From Peteryoungia ipomoeae (GTDB lineage Bacteria; Pseudomonadota; Alphaproteobacteria; Rhizobiales; Rhizobiaceae): 64,000 nt of DNA. The position numbers were made by a program, and so were the translations under genes. Shown in pieces: positions 36,918 through 47,142 of the stretch. Positions within the stretch are counted from its first letter, which is position 1. Each line of letters starts with the position of its first letter. The DNA lies in the NCBI RefSeq assembly GCF_004912165.1, contig NZ_STGV01000005.1, forward strand, positions 186,001 to 250,000. Direction: 5' to 3'. A model generated the notes under the pieces. That model did not search any database. It was not told where the DNA came from and was given only the letters and a program-made list of their open reading frames with translations.

Positions 36918-38900
36918 ATGATTTCTCCCGAAAAACATCAGCGGATGGCGAATGCGATCCGTTTCCTCGCCATGGATGCAGTGGAAAAGGCCAATTCCGG
37001 CCATCCCGGCATGCCGATGGGCTGCGCCGATGTCGCGACCGTCCTTTTTACCCGCTACCTGAGCTTCGACCCGAAGAACCCGCTCTGGCCTGACCGCGAC
37101 CGTTTCGTGCTGTCGGCTGGCCACGGCTCCATGCTGATCTATTCGCTCCTCTATCTGACCGGATACGAGGACATGACGATCGAGGACATCAAGTCCTTCC
37201 GTCAGCTTGGCGCCAAGACCGCCGGCCACCCGGAATACGGCCATGCCTCCGGCATCGAGACGACCACCGGTCCGCTCGGCCAGGGCATCGCAACCGCTGT
37301 CGGCATGGCACTTGCCGAAAAGAAGCTCGCCAACGAATTCGGCTCCGAACTGCAGGACCACTACACCTACGTGCTCGCCGGTGACGGCTGCCTGATGGAA
37401 GGCATCAGCCAGGAAGCGATCACGTTTGCCGGCCACCTGAAGCTGAACAAGCTCATCGTCTTCTGGGATGACAACGGCATCTCGATCGATGGCGCCGTCT
37501 CGCTGGCTGACTCTACTGATCAGCACGCCCGCTTCCGTTCGGCTGGCTGGAACACCATCGCCATCGACGGCCACGATCCGGAAGCTATCGCTGCCGCCAT
37601 CGAGACCGCCAAGGCCTCGGACAAGCCGACCATGATCGCCGCAAAGACAGTCATCGGCTTCGGTGCACCCAACAAGGCTGGCACCCACAAGGTCCACGGC
37701 TCGCCGCTCGGCGCTGATGAAATTGCAGCCACCCGCAAGGCGCTCGGCTGGGAAGAGGAAGCCTTCTCGATCCCCGCAGACGTTCTGGACGCCTGGCGTC
37801 TGGCCGGCCTGCGCTCGACCAAGACCCGCAAGGACTGGGAAGCCCGCCTCGCTGCGGCCGATGCCGACAAGCGCACGGAATTCAACCGCCGCTTCGCCGG
37901 TGATCTGCCGGGCACGCTCTCGGGCGCGATCGACGCCTACAAGAAGAAGCTGGCCGAAACCAAGCCGACGGTTGCCACCCGCAAGGCCTCCGAGGATGCT
38001 CTCGAAGTCATCAACGGCGTGGTCACCGAAACGCTCGGCGGCTCTGCCGACCTGACCGGCTCGAACAACACCAAGACCAGCCAGACCAAGTCGATCACCC
38101 CGACCGACTTCTCCGGCCGTTACCTCCATTACGGCATCCGCGAGCACGGCATGGCCGCTGCCATGAACGGGATTGCGTTGCATGGCGGCCTGATCCCCTA
38201 TTCCGGCGGCTTCCTGATCTTCTCGGACTATTGCCGTCCGTCGATCCGTCTGGCAGCCCTCATGGGCATCCGCGTCATCCACGTCCTGACGCATGATTCC
38301 ATCGGTCTCGGCGAAGACGGTCCGACCCACCAGCCGGTCGAGCACATGGCCGCCCTGCGCGCCATTCCGAACCTCCTGATGTTCCGCCCGGCGGACGCCA
38401 CGGAAACGGCGGAATGCTGGCAGGTGGCGCTCGAAAGCAAGGACCGCCCGTCCGGTCTCGCGCTGACCCGCCAGAACCTGATCCCGGCACGTACGGAATA
38501 CGAAGAGCGCAACCTCTGCGCCCAGGGTGCCTATGAGCTGATCTCGGCCAGCGACGCCAAGGTTTCGATCTTCGCCTCAGGTTCGGAAGTGGAAATCGCG
38601 ATCAAGGCGCAGCAGCAGCTGTCGGCCAAGGGCATTCCGGCACGCGTCGTTTCCGTTCCGTGCTTCGAACTCTTCTTCGAGCAGGATGAAACCTATCAGG
38701 AAGCTATTATCGGTTCCGCACCGGTCAAGATTGCTGTCGAAGCTGGCATTCGTCAGGGCTGGGACGCGATCATCGGCTCCACCGGCACCTTTATCGGCAT
38801 GAAGTCCTTCGGCGCCTCCGGCCCGGCCAAGGAACTCTACAAGCATTTCGGCATCACCGCAGAGGCCGTCGTTGCCGCTGCCGAGGCCAAGCTCGCCTGA
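36918..38900 (+). CDS. tkt: transketolase
   Basis: Transketolase moves two-carbon units between sugar phosphates in the pentose phosphate and Calvin pathways using thiamine diphosphate. The 660-residue product has [15 protein letters not shown] (residue ~26), the cofactor motif [13 protein letters not shown], the glutamate of [19 protein letters not shown] and the substrate segment [22 protein letters not shown] 36918 is canonical; the frame upstream lacks family sequence. It heads tkt-gap, with pgk and fba further downstream in the same direction. Confidence 0.98.
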   Translation: MISPEKHQRMANAIRFLAMDAVEKANSGHPGMPMGCADVATVLFTRYLSFDPKNPLWPDRDRFVLSAGHGSMLIYSLLYLTGYEDMTIEDIKSFRQLGAKTAGHPEYGHASGIETTTGPLGQGIATAVGMALAEKKLANEFGSELQDHYTYVLAGDGCLMEGISQEAITFAGHLKLNKLIVFWDDNGISIDGAVSLADSTDQHARFRSAGWNTIAIDGHDPEAIAAAIETAKASDKPTMIAAKTVIGFGAPNKAGTHKVHGSPLGADEIAATRKALGWEEEAFSIPADVLDAWRLAGLRSTKTRKDWEARLAAADADKRTEFNRRFAGDLPGTLSGAIDAYKKKLAETKPTVATRKASEDALEVINGVVTETLGGSADLTGSNNTKTSQTKSITPTDFSGRYLHYGIREHGMAAAMNGIALHGGLIPYSGGFLIFSDYCRPSIRLAALMGIRVIHVLTHDSIGLGEDGPTHQPVEHMAALRAIPNLLMFRPADATETAECWQVALESKDRPSGLALTRQNLIPARTEYEERNLCAQGAYELISASDAKVSIFASGSEVEIAIKAQQQLSAKGIPARVVSVPCFELFFEQDETYQEAIIGSAPVKIAVEAGIRQGWDAIIGSTGTFIGMKSFGASGPAKELYKHFGITAEAVVAAAEAKLA

Positions 38901-38911
38901 CACCGTTACGC

Positions 38912-38934
38912 CAGGGCACCGCATCCGGTGCCCT
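38912..38934 (+). other. hairpin in the tkt-gap intergenic space
   Basis: A perfect CAGGGCACC/GGTGCCCTG stem with a five-base loop and no T-run lies between tkt and gap. It could set relative mRNA stability of the two genes, protecting the tkt or gap part, rather than end transcription. Confidence 0.45.
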
Positions 38935-38974
38935 GACACGCCCAGCAAATCCTATTTAAATCGGGAGTGTTATC

Positions 38975-39985
38975 ATGACTGTAAAAGTTGCCATCAACGG
39001 CTTCGGCCGTATCGGACGTAACGTTCTGCGCGCGATCGTCGAATCCGGCCGCACCGACATCGAAGTGGTTGCGATCAACGATCTGGGCCCGGTGGAAACC
39101 AACGCCCACCTGCTGCGCTACGATTCCATCCACGGCAAGTTCCCGGCCGAGGTCAAGGTCGACGGCGACACCATCACCGTTGGTGGCGGCAAGCCGATCA
39201 AGGTCACCGCGATCAAGGATCCGGCAACCCTCCCGCATGGTGAGCTTGGCGTCGACATCGCCATGGAATGCACCGGCATCTTCACCGCCCGCGACAAGGC
39301 TGCCCTGCACCTCCAGGCCGGCGCAAAGCGCGTCATCGTCTCGGCACCGGCCGACGGCGCTGACCTGACTGTCGTCTTCGGCGTCAACCACGACCAGCTG
39401 ACCAAGGACCACCTGGTCATCTCCAACGCCTCCTGCACGACGAACTGCCTGGTTCCGGTCGTCAAGACGCTGGACGATGCCGTCGGCATCGATCACGGCT
39501 TCATGACCACGATCCACTCCTACACCGGTGACCAGCCGACGCTCGACACCATGCACAAGGATCTCTACCGCGCCCGCGCGGCAGCGCTCTCCATGATCCC
39601 GACTTCGACCGGCGCCGCAAAGGCCGTCGGCCTGGTTCTGCCGCACCTCAAGGGCCGCCTCGACGGCACCTCGATCCGCGTGCCGACCCCGAATGTCTCC
39701 GTCGTCGACTTCAAGTTCGTCGCCAAGAAGAACACGACCGCCCAGGAAATCAACGACGCCATCATCGCCGCCTCGAACGGCGCGCTGAAGGGCATCCTGG
39801 GCTACACCGACGAGCCGCTGGTTTCCCGCGACTTCAACCACGACAGCCACTCGTCGATCTTCGCGCTCGACCAGACTAAGGTTCTCGAGGGCAACTTCGT
39901 GCGCATCCTGACCTGGTACGACAACGAGTGGGGCTTCTCCAACCGCATGTCGGACACGGCTGTGGCGCTTGCCAAGCTGATCTAA
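38975..39985 (+). CDS. gap: glyceraldehyde-3-phosphate dehydrogenase, type I
   Basis: GAPDH makes 1,3-bisphosphoglycerate from glyceraldehyde-3-phosphate. The 336-residue enzyme has the Rossmann start [17 protein letters not shown]36 in AINDLG favouring NAD, and the catalytic C154 in [10 protein letters not shown]. It contains the usual SLoop region ([18 protein letters not shown]) and ends [23 protein letters not shown]. It lies 74 bases after tkt and is followed by a strong terminator. Confidence 0.98.
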   Translation: MTVKVAINGFGRIGRNVLRAIVESGRTDIEVVAINDLGPVETNAHLLRYDSIHGKFPAEVKVDGDTITVGGGKPIKVTAIKDPATLPHGELGVDIAMECTGIFTARDKAALHLQAGAKRVIVSAPADGADLTVVFGVNHDQLTKDHLVISNASCTTNCLVPVVKTLDDAVGIDHGFMTTIHSYTGDQPTLDTMHKDLYRARAAALSMIPTSTGAAKAVGLVLPHLKGRLDGTSIRVPTPNVSVVDFKFVAKKNTTAQEINDAIIAASNGALKGILGYTDEPLVSRDFNHDSHSSIFALDQTKVLEGNFVRILTWYDNEWGFSNRMSDTAVALAKLI

Positions 39986-40014
39986 CGATCAACACGCACT
40001 TAGACAGTTACGCG

Positions 40015-40041
40015 GGCGGGCTGGAAACAGCCCGCCTTTTT
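40015..40041 (+). terminator. terminator after gap
   Basis: A perfect nine-base stem GGCGGGCTG/CAGCCCGCC with a GAAA loop followed by TTTTT, 30 bases after the gap stop. Confidence 0.96.
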
Positions 40042-40213
40042 ACGTTGATATCGCGATTTTCTGAAACGCGGTGGAACAATTCGAGCGGCCCGCCGTTGGC
40101 CAATCGAATTATGGCGCAAAGATGGCATTGAGCCGGCGCCTTCAAGCGCGTGCCGTCAAGGCACGCAGGTGGCCATCGCAGGCCGCAACGGACGATGAAA
40201 GGAAACCGACGTT

Positions 40214-41872
40214 TTGACGTATACACCGACCGAGCAGGATCTCGTGCGCGCGGAAGACGCCATACCCGCACCCGAAGGCGATACCGAGATCATCGAAACC
40301 CCCTATGAAATCGGCCAGGACAACATCAGTTTCCGGCGCCGCTTCGTCTTCGAACTCGACATCCACAATGTCGTTTTCAGCGTGTCGGCGATTGCCATCA
40401 TTGCCTTCACCTTCCTGACGCTGGCATTCCAGACCACGCTGGAGCCGGCCTTTACCGGCCTGCGTGACTTCCTGACAGCCAATCTGGACTGGTTCTTCCT
40501 GCTGGCCGGCAATATCTTCGTGCTCGTCTGTGTCGGACTGATCGTCTCGCCGCTCGGCCGCATTCGCCTCGGTGGCCCTGAAGCGACGGCTGACTACAGC
40601 ACCATTTCCTGGTTTTCGATGCTTTTCGCCGCCGGCATGGGTATCGGCCTCATGTTTTACGGCGTCTCCGAACCCATGGGCCATTTCACGGCTGCCATGG
40701 GCGGTCCTGTTTTCGAAGATGGCCTGCGCACCGACTGGGCGCCGCTCGGCGGTGCTGCCGGCGATGCCGAGGCATCGCGCCGTCTTGCCATGGCCGCGAC
40801 GATCTTCCATTGGGGTCTGCATCCCTGGGCGATCTATGCCGTGGTCGCCCTCGCGCTGGCGCTCTTCTCCTTCAACAAGGGACTGCCGCTGACACTGCGC
40901 TCGATCTTCTATCCGATCTTCGGCGAAAAGGTCTGGGGCTGGCCGGGCCATATTATCGACATCCTCGCCGTTTTTGCCACCATCTTCGGCCTGTCGACAT
41001 CGCTTGGCATTGGCGCGCAGCAGGCAAGCGGCGGTCTGAACTTCCTGTTCGGCATTCCCTCCAATGACACCACCATGATCCTGCTGGTGCTCGGCATTAC
41101 AGCGATCGCCGTCACTTCGGTCGTTGCGGGGATGGACAAGGGGGTGAAGCTCCTCTCAGAGATCAACATGGGTCTTGCTGCCCTGCTTCTCCTCTTCATC
41201 ATCGCGGTCGGCCCGACCTCGCAGATCGCCCAGGGCTTCTTCCTCAACCTGCAGGCCTATGCCATCAATCTGCCGGCACTCTCGAACCCGTTCGGCCGCG
41301 ATGACACGAACTTCCTGCACGGCTGGACAGCCTTCTACTGGGCCTGGTGGATCAGCTGGTCGCCCTTTGTCGGCATGTTTATCGCCCGTGTCAGCCGCGG
41401 CCGTACCGTGCGCGAATTGCTCACGGCCGTCCTCGTCATCCCCTCGCTGGTCTCCGTCCTCTGGATGACGGCACTCGGCGGCACGGCCATCAGCCAGGTC
41501 GTCAATGAAGGCCTCACCAGCGTTCAGGATGCAGCACTGGAGCTGCAGCTGTTTGAAATGCTGGCGCATCTGCCGCTCACCGGCATCACCTCGCTGATCG
41601 GTATTGTTCTGGTGATCGTCTTCTTCGTCACCTCGTCGGACTCCGGATCGCTCGTGATCGACACGATCTCCGCCGGTGGCAAGGTAAATGCCCCCATTCC
41701 ACAGCGCGTGTTCTGGGCAACCTTCGAGGGTCTTGTCGCGATTGCGCTGCTGCTTGGCGGCGGCCTGGTCGCGCTTCAGGCGATGGCTGTCTCGACAGGC
41801 CTGCCCTTTGCCTTCGTTTTGTTGGGCGCATCTTACGCGCTGGTCAAAGGCCTGCTTGCCGAACCTCGCTAA
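40214..41872 (+). CDS. BCCT-family transporter (betaine/carnitine/choline type)
   Basis: A 552-residue secondary transporter for quaternary ammonium compounds such as glycine betaine or choline, with about 12 membrane helices. Family blocks include FAAGMGIGLMFYGVSEPM, FHWGLHPWAIYAVVALALAL and the BCCT signature around FYWAWWISWSPFVGMFIARVSRGRT, plus TSSDSGSLVIDTISAGG. The initiator is TTG 40214 with AAAGGA nine bases upstream; no in-frame ATG is nearby. The N-terminal tail is acidic; there is no long regulatory C-terminus. It sits within the glycolytic cluster. Confidence 0.93.
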   Translation: MTYTPTEQDLVRAEDAIPAPEGDTEIIETPYEIGQDNISFRRRFVFELDIHNVVFSVSAIAIIAFTFLTLAFQTTLEPAFTGLRDFLTANLDWFFLLAGNIFVLVCVGLIVSPLGRIRLGGPEATADYSTISWFSMLFAAGMGIGLMFYGVSEPMGHFTAAMGGPVFEDGLRTDWAPLGGAAGDAEASRRLAMAATIFHWGLHPWAIYAVVALALALFSFNKGLPLTLRSIFYPIFGEKVWGWPGHIIDILAVFATIFGLSTSLGIGAQQASGGLNFLFGIPSNDTTMILLVLGITAIAVTSVVAGMDKGVKLLSEINMGLAALLLLFIIAVGPTSQIAQGFFLNLQAYAINLPALSNPFGRDDTNFLHGWTAFYWAWWISWSPFVGMFIARVSRGRTVRELLTAVLVIPSLVSVLWMTALGGTAISQVVNEGLTSVQDAALELQLFEMLAHLPLTGITSLIGIVLVIVFFVTSSDSGSLVIDTISAGGKVNAPIPQRVFWATFEGLVAIALLLGGGLVALQAMAVSTGLPFAFVLLGASYALVKGLLAEPR

Positions 41873-41878
41873 AAAACC

Positions 41879-41914
41879 AATGGGGCGGATTAAAATATTT
41901 AAATCCGCCCCATT
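41879..41914 (+). terminator. long hairpin after the BCCT gene
   Basis: Perfect 13-base arms AATGGGGCGGATT and AATCCGCCCCATT with an A/T-rich loop. No T-run follows, so it may be a transcript-end stabiliser or a factor-assisted terminator. Confidence 0.6.
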
Positions 41915-42077
41915 ATGATCACGATCACACCCGAGATTGCCGAGGCCATTGGGCAAGGCACATGATCCCCGCCACATGTATCGTCTCATGATGAGACCTG
42001 CGGACTTCCGGTTTGACAGCCGGAAGGCACAGCAGGACAGTGGACGGGGCTGGGTAAGGTGGGAAAGGGGTCAACGA

Positions 42078-43904
42078 TTGGCAGAGTTCTACGCGGTAAC
42101 GCTGGTGGCCACCGCACTTGTGCTTCTGGCCGCCTTTTCAAGCCTCCTCGCCTTCCGGTTTGGCGCACCCTTGTTGCTGCTTTTTCTGGTCATTGGTCTG
42201 TTTGCCGGCGTTGATGGACTTGGCATAAAGTTTGACAACTTCGGCATGGCCTATGTCATCGGCTCTCTCGCGCTCGCCGTCATCCTGTTTGATTCAGGCT
42301 ATGGCACTTCCCTGCAATCCTTCCGCCTGTCAGCAGGGCCTGCACTGACGCTGGCCACGGTCGGCGTGCTGCTCACCACGGTTCTTTTCGGCTTAGCCGC
42401 CCATTTCCTGCTCGGCTTCACCTATCTCGAAGGCATGCTGCTCGGCGCTATCCTCGGCTCCACCGATGCGGCTGCGGTCTTCTTCCTGTTGCGCATCGGC
42501 GGCATCAATATCCGCGACCGGGTACGCTCGACGCTCGAGGTGGAATCCGGCACCAACGACCCGATGGCGATCTTCCTGACAATCGCTCTGGTCACGCTGA
42601 TATCGAACGACAACCCCGATGGCTTCAACCTCGATCTCGTCAAGCTGTTCATCGAACAGATGGGTATCGGCATTGCACTCGGCCTGCTCGGCGGCGTGAT
42701 CATCGTCTTCATCCTGCGAAGGCTGCAGATCGAACGCGGCCTTGCGCCAATCTTCATGCTGGCGCTCGCACTGATGATCTTCTCCTTCACTGGCGCCATC
42801 GGCGGCAGCGGATTTCTCGCCGTTTATGTTGCCGGCATTTATGCCGGCTCACGCAAACTCCCGGCCAACATCGCCATCAGCCGCTTTCAGGACGGCATGA
42901 CATGGCTCGCCCAGATCGTGATGTTCCTCGTGCTGGGACTTCTGGCGACCCCTTCCGAGTTTCCGAGCATTCTTATTCCGGCAATCTTGCTTGCCCTGTT
43001 CCTGATCTTCATCGCGAGACCGACTGCCGTATGGCTCTGTCTCCTGCCCTTTGACTTCACTCAGCGCGAAACGGGTTTCATCGCCTGGGTCGGCCTGCGC
43101 GGCGCCGTCTCGATCCTGCTCGGCATTTTGCCCGTGATCGGCAATCTCGAAAACGGGCAGATCTTCTTCAACACGGCTTTCATCGTCGTGATCCTCTCGC
43201 TGGTCATCCAGGGATGGACGATCAAGGCGCTCGCCAAGCGTCTGGCGCTGATCATCCCGCCGCGGATCGGCGCGATCGACAAGGTGGAACTCGACCTGCC
43301 GGGTGCTGCCAATCACGAATTGCTGGCATATCGCGTCGTCGCAGGCAGCCCTGTCCTGCAGGGTGAACGCATTCCCCGCTGGGCAATGCCATCCCTCGTC
43401 ATTCGCGATGGCAAATCGATGCGCTATCAATATGCGGGACGCCTGCGCGAAAACGATCAGGTCTACCTGTTCATCGCGCCAAGCTATTCCAAGCTGCTCG
43501 ACCGGCTGTTTGCCACGGAAGCCCCGGTGGACGAGGACGACAGTGAATTTTTCGGCACCTTCACCATCTCGCCCAACACCCAGGTTCAGGATCTGGACGA
43601 CGCCTATGGCCCCCTGTCAATTTCCGATAGCGAGCGCGGCAAGTCCGTGGCCGACATGATCACCCAACGACTTGGAGGGCGGGCCGATTATGCCGACCGC
43701 GTACGCCTGGGGTCTATCGTTCTGATCGTGCGGGACATCGACGAACACGGCCATATTTCGTCCGTCGGCGTCTCGCTTGAGCCGGTTGAGCCCGCCACCG
43801 AACTGCCGATCTTTCGCAACATCAGCGACATGGTCCATGCAATCCGGGATTATCTGCGTCAGAAGCGCGCCGAGGCGCGGGCCCGACGACAGCCGGAAAA
43901 ATGA
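42078..43904 (+). CDS. potassium/proton antiporter (CvrA/NhaP2 type)
   Basis: A cation/proton antiporter of the CPA1 family with RCK_C and CorC_HlyC-type C-terminal domains. The membrane part (residues ~1-395) has about 12 helices and the motifs GSTDAAAVFFLLR and ESGTNDPMAI, the proton/cation-binding Asp pair region. The cytosolic end includes GERIPRWAMPSLVIRDGKSMR (RCK_C). I prefer TTG 42078, giving MAEFYAVTLVATALVL, because GGGAAAGGGG lies eight bases upstream; ATG starts at 41976-41988 would add a charged tail of up to 34 residues. Length 608 fits the family. It likely exports K+ under osmotic or pH stress. Confidence 0.92.
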   Translation: MAEFYAVTLVATALVLLAAFSSLLAFRFGAPLLLLFLVIGLFAGVDGLGIKFDNFGMAYVIGSLALAVILFDSGYGTSLQSFRLSAGPALTLATVGVLLTTVLFGLAAHFLLGFTYLEGMLLGAILGSTDAAAVFFLLRIGGINIRDRVRSTLEVESGTNDPMAIFLTIALVTLISNDNPDGFNLDLVKLFIEQMGIGIALGLLGGVIIVFILRRLQIERGLAPIFMLALALMIFSFTGAIGGSGFLAVYVAGIYAGSRKLPANIAISRFQDGMTWLAQIVMFLVLGLLATPSEFPSILIPAILLALFLIFIARPTAVWLCLLPFDFTQRETGFIAWVGLRGAVSILLGILPVIGNLENGQIFFNTAFIVVILSLVIQGWTIKALAKRLALIIPPRIGAIDKVELDLPGAANHELLAYRVVAGSPVLQGERIPRWAMPSLVIRDGKSMRYQYAGRLRENDQVYLFIAPSYSKLLDRLFATEAPVDEDDSEFFGTFTISPNTQVQDLDDAYGPLSISDSERGKSVADMITQRLGGRADYADRVRLGSIVLIVRDIDEHGHISSVGVSLEPVEPATELPIFRNISDMVHAIRDYLRQKRAEARARRQPEK

Positions 43905-43912
43905 GGCGCGTG

Positions 43913-43941
43913 CCTTGCACCGCCATTTCAGCGGTGTAAGG
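43913..43941 (+). other. hairpin before pgk
   Basis: An 11-base stem CCTTGCACCGC/GCGGTGTAAGG (one G:U) with a seven-base loop starts just after the antiporter stop and ends 47 bases before pgk. No T-run follows. It could shape the pgk leader or the antiporter mRNA end. Confidence 0.45.
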
Positions 43942-43988
43942 TCCGGCCCGTCACCCCCAGTTCAACGCTTTTCACGACGGGTTACTCC

Positions 43989-45188
43989 ATGCCGGCTTTC
44001 AAGACACTCGACGATCTCACCGATATCGCAGGCAAGCGCGTGCTTGTCCGCGTCGACCTCAATGTGCCCATGGCGGACGGCAAGGTCTCCGATACGACCC
44101 GGATCGAACGCGTTGCTCCCACCATTCTCGAACTGTCGGACAAGGGGGCAAAGGTTATCCTGCTGGCGCATTTCGGCCGTCCCAAGGGCGAGCGCGTGGC
44201 CGACCAGTCCCTGTCGCTGATCGCGTCCGCTGTCGAAGAAGTGCTCGACCAGCATGTCCGCTTTGCCGATGATTGCATCGGCCAGCCGGCAGCAGATGCC
44301 ATTGCCAAGATGCAGAACGGCGACATTCTGCTTCTGGAAAACACCCGCTTCCACAAGGGCGAAGAAAAGAATACGCCGGACTTCACCGCAGAGCTCGCCA
44401 AGAACGGCGACATCTACGTCAACGACGCCTTCTCGGCCGCCCATCGCGCCCATGCTTCGACCGAAGGCCTCGCCCATCACCTGCCCGCCTATGCCGGTCG
44501 CACCATGCAGGCGGAACTCGAGGCGCTGGAACAGGGCCTCGGCCAGCCGAAGCGTCCGGTCGTTGCCATTGTCGGTGGCGCGAAGGTATCGACCAAGATC
44601 GATCTTCTCTCCAATCTCGTCACCAAGGTCGATGCGCTCGTCATCGGCGGCGGCATGGCCAATACCTTCATCGCGGCACAAGGCATCGATGTCGGCAAGT
44701 CGCTCTGCGAACACGACCTTGCAGACACGGCACGCTCGATCATGGAAACGGCAAAGACCGCCGGCTGCGCGATCGTCCTGCCCGTTGACGGCGTGGTTGC
44801 CCGCGAATTCAAGGCCAATGCCGCCGATGAAACCGTCGAGATCAACGCTATTCCCTCGGATGCCATGATGCTCGATGTCGGGCCGAAATCCGTCGCGCTC
44901 GTCAATGACTGGATTTCCAAGGCCTCCACGCTTGTGTGGAACGGCCCGCTCGGCGCGTTCGAGATCGCGCCCTTCGACACGGCAACCGTCTCGGCAGCCA
45001 AACATGCGGCAGAGCGCACACGCGACGGCAAGCTCGTTTCGGTGGCCGGCGGGGGCGACACGGTCTCGGCCCTCAACCACGCCGGCGTCGCGGACGACTT
45101 CTCCTACGTGTCGACGGCCGGCGGCGCCTTCCTCGAATGGATGGAAGGCAAGGAATTGCCGGGCGTTTCGGTGCTGACCAAAGGCTGA
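43989..45188 (+). CDS. pgk: phosphoglycerate kinase
   Basis: Pgk transfers phosphate between 1,3-bisphosphoglycerate and ADP. The 399-residue protein has [21 protein letters not shown] (substrate region), [19 protein letters not shown], the [12 protein letters not shown] hinge-adjacent nucleotide motif, and GPLGAFE. The last stretch [36 protein letters not shown] is diagnostic. It follows the antiporter gene by 84 bases and is followed by a terminator, so it is separated from fba. Confidence 0.98.
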   Translation: MPAFKTLDDLTDIAGKRVLVRVDLNVPMADGKVSDTTRIERVAPTILELSDKGAKVILLAHFGRPKGERVADQSLSLIASAVEEVLDQHVRFADDCIGQPAADAIAKMQNGDILLLENTRFHKGEEKNTPDFTAELAKNGDIYVNDAFSAAHRAHASTEGLAHHLPAYAGRTMQAELEALEQGLGQPKRPVVAIVGGAKVSTKIDLLSNLVTKVDALVIGGGMANTFIAAQGIDVGKSLCEHDLADTARSIMETAKTAGCAIVLPVDGVVAREFKANAADETVEINAIPSDAMMLDVGPKSVALVNDWISKASTLVWNGPLGAFEIAPFDTATVSAAKHAAERTRDGKLVSVAGGGDTVSALNHAGVADDFSYVSTAGGAFLEWMEGKELPGVSVLTKG

Positions 45189-45222
45189 TCCTAGCCTGCG
45201 GGCTCCAATCACCGCTGCAAGA

Positions 45223-45251
45223 CCGCGTGCTGAAAGGCGCGCGGTTTTTTG
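45223..45251 (+). terminator. terminator after pgk
   Basis: ACCGCGTGC ... GGCGCGCGGT stem with G:U pair and short loop followed by TTTTTTG, 35 bases after the pgk stop. Confidence 0.92.
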
Positions 45252-45345
45252 TTTGCAACAAAGCCGCCGCCTCGCTGGAACTTTGCGTGGCCTCTCGAGC
45301 TTGTCCGCTCGCAAAGCGAAGCGACAACCGAGTTCTGCGAAGAAA

Positions 45346-45407
45346 TTGAAACGCGATTCAAAAATCTTTGAATTTTCAAACGATTGAAATGATTTCAATC
45401 GTTTCAA
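45346..45407 (+). promoter_or_regulatory. palindromic operator array upstream of class I fba
   Basis: Three related A/T-rich palindromic elements lie here: TTGAA-ACGCGA-TTCAA (45346-45361), TTTCAA-ACGA-TTGAAA (45374-45389) and its mirror TTTCAATCGTTT (45393-45404). The last two build a perfect 12-base inverted repeat AAACGATTGAAA-tga-TTTCAATCGTTT (45378-45404). The TTGAAACG-type core resembles LacI-family operators. It ends about 180 bases before fba. The binding protein is not in the window. Confidence 0.6.
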
Positions 45408-45587
45408 TGGGTTAGCGTGCCATTTTCCGGTCGGAGAAGTTCTGTTATCGCCAGCACATCACGCTTTCAGGCGGCGGATTGCGCAGGGAGACTTTGGATA
45501 CATAAGCGCGCAAGCGTCGCCAGTTGGTTGCAATCGATAGATATGAAGGCGCAATGGATGTGCCATGGTGAGGGATAGGAGTTGACG

Positions 45588-46484
45588 ATGGTGGATGCAA
45601 AGATGTTGGACCAGATGCGCTCGGCGCCCGGTTTTATCGCGGCGCTGGACCAGAGCGGTGGTTCGACACCGAAGGCCTTGAGCCTCTATGGCATCGCCGA
45701 AAACGACTATCAAAGCGAAGAAGAGATGTTCAGCCTGATGCATGCCATGCGGGTACGCATCATGACGGCACCGGCTTTCACCGGAGAAAAGGTGATCGGC
45801 GCAATCCTCTTCGAGCGCACGATGGATGGTGAAGCAGAAGGCCAATCCGTGCCGTCCTATCTCTGGCAGAAGCGGGGCGTCGTGCCCTTCCTCAAGATCG
45901 ACAAGGGGCTGCTCGATCAGGAGAATGGCGTGCAGTTGATGAAGCCCATGCCGGATCTCGACGCACTGCTGATCCGCGCCCGTGAGAAAGGCATTTTCGG
46001 CACCAAGATGCGCTCGGTCATCGCCGATGCTGACAAGGCTGGCATTGCCTCCGTCGTCAAGCAGCAGTTTGAAGTCGCGCGTCAGATCATTGCCCAAGGT
46101 CTCGTGCCGATCATTGAGCCGGAGGTTTCGATCGGCAGCGCCACGAAGCAAGAGGCCGAAGCCATCTTGCGCGACGAAATCGCTGCCGAACTCGACAAAC
46201 TACCCTCCGGCGACAAAGTCATGCTGAAGCTGACCATTCCGACGGTTGCGGATTTTTATGCCCCTCTCGCCGCCCACTCCTCGGTGGTTCGTGTCGTTGC
46301 GCTGTCCGGTGGCTATAGCACCGCAGACGCCTGCGAGAAGTTGAGCCACAACCACGCCATGATCGCCAGCTTCTCCCGTGCGCTCACCGAGAAACTGCGC
46401 GTCACCATGAGCGATCAGGACTTCAACCAGAGCCTGGCGGAAACCATTAGCCAGATCTATGCGGCCAGCGTCAACAAGGTCTGA
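45588..46484 (+). CDS. fba: class I fructose-bisphosphate aldolase
   Basis: A class I (Schiff-base) aldolase of the bacterial short type, 298 residues, that splits fructose-1,6-bisphosphate. It has GFIAALDQSGGSTPKALSLYG, the lysine-containing VVPFLKIDKGL, MRSVIADADKAGI, PIIEPEVSIGSATK and the Schiff-base lysine in KVMLKLTIPT, followed by VVALSGGYS. ATG 45588 is chosen (AGGAG seven bases upstream) over TTG 45582. It is separated from pgk by a terminator and the palindromic operators, so it is probably regulated on its own. Confidence 0.95.
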   Translation: MVDAKMLDQMRSAPGFIAALDQSGGSTPKALSLYGIAENDYQSEEEMFSLMHAMRVRIMTAPAFTGEKVIGAILFERTMDGEAEGQSVPSYLWQKRGVVPFLKIDKGLLDQENGVQLMKPMPDLDALLIRAREKGIFGTKMRSVIADADKAGIASVVKQQFEVARQIIAQGLVPIIEPEVSIGSATKQEAEAILRDEIAAELDKLPSGDKVMLKLTIPTVADFYAPLAAHSSVVRVVALSGGYSTADACEKLSHNHAMIASFSRALTEKLRVTMSDQDFNQSLAETISQIYAASVNKV

Positions 46485-46499
46485 CCGCACGACGAGAGA

Positions 46500-46524
46500 A
46501 AGGCCCGGTCACGCATCGGGCCTT
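46500..46524 (+). terminator. weak terminator after fba
   Basis: AAGGCCCG ... CGGGCCTT hairpin followed by TGCTGCTTC, 15 bases past the fba stop. The T-content is low, so termination may be partial. Confidence 0.55.
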
Positions 46525-46683
46525 GCTGCTTCAATGGATCGCGACGAAATCGAAAAGGCGAACCGGTCCATTTGCTCTTGCCCATGCTGAAGGGCCGTCC
46601 TATATCGGCCCTCGTGAGGACGACCTCCCCCATCTTGGGCCATGTCTGCGGGACGACCCGCCTGTTTTCCCGGAGGGAACAAC

Positions 46684-47118
46684 ATGCGCAGCGTCGCAGA
46701 TCGTATTCGTCACGCGTTAAGCTTTGAAATCCTTGGACTTGCTCTGGTGACCCCTCTAGGTGCCCTGGCCTTTGACATGCCGATGAGCGATATCGGCGTG
46801 GTCGGCGTCGTCGGCGCAACCATCGCTACCGCCTGGAACTACCTCTACAACCTCGGCTTCGACCACGCGATGAACGCATGGACGGGTACCACGCAGAAAT
46901 CCGTGCTGCAGAGGATTGTGCATGCAGCCCTTTTTGAAGCTGGCCTGCTTGTGATCCTGATGCCCTTCATTGCCTGGTATCTCGGCATCGGCATCTGGGA
47001 AGCCTTCGTCATGGACGTAGCTTTCGCCCTTTTCTACATGGTCTATGCCTTCGTCTTCAACTGGGCCTATGACCGGCTGTTCCCGCTGAAGGAATGGCAG
47101 GCCGCGCAAGAGGCTTGA
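46684..47118 (+). CDS. PACE-family efflux transporter (BTP domain pair)
   Basis: A 144-residue membrane protein with four helices built from two tandem bacterial-transmembrane-pair units: MRSVADRIRHALSFEILGLALVTPLGALAF... and QKSVLQRIVHAALFEAGLLVILMPFIAWYL.... The repeated RxxHxxxFE pattern, with the glutamate needed for proton coupling, marks the PACE (AceI-like) family that exports biocides such as chlorhexidine or short diamines. GGAGGGAACAAC precedes ATG 46684. Monocistronic. Confidence 0.9.
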   Translation: MRSVADRIRHALSFEILGLALVTPLGALAFDMPMSDIGVVGVVGATIATAWNYLYNLGFDHAMNAWTGTTQKSVLQRIVHAALFEAGLLVILMPFIAWYLGIGIWEAFVMDVAFALFYMVYAFVFNWAYDRLFPLKEWQAAQEA

Positions 47119-47142
47119 GGCTTCCTTTCGCATTGACGGGGG

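Noticed and set aside
36861-39850. Minus-strand long frames opposite tkt and gap
   Set aside because: Composition and lack of motifs show they are shadows of highly biased, highly expressed genes.
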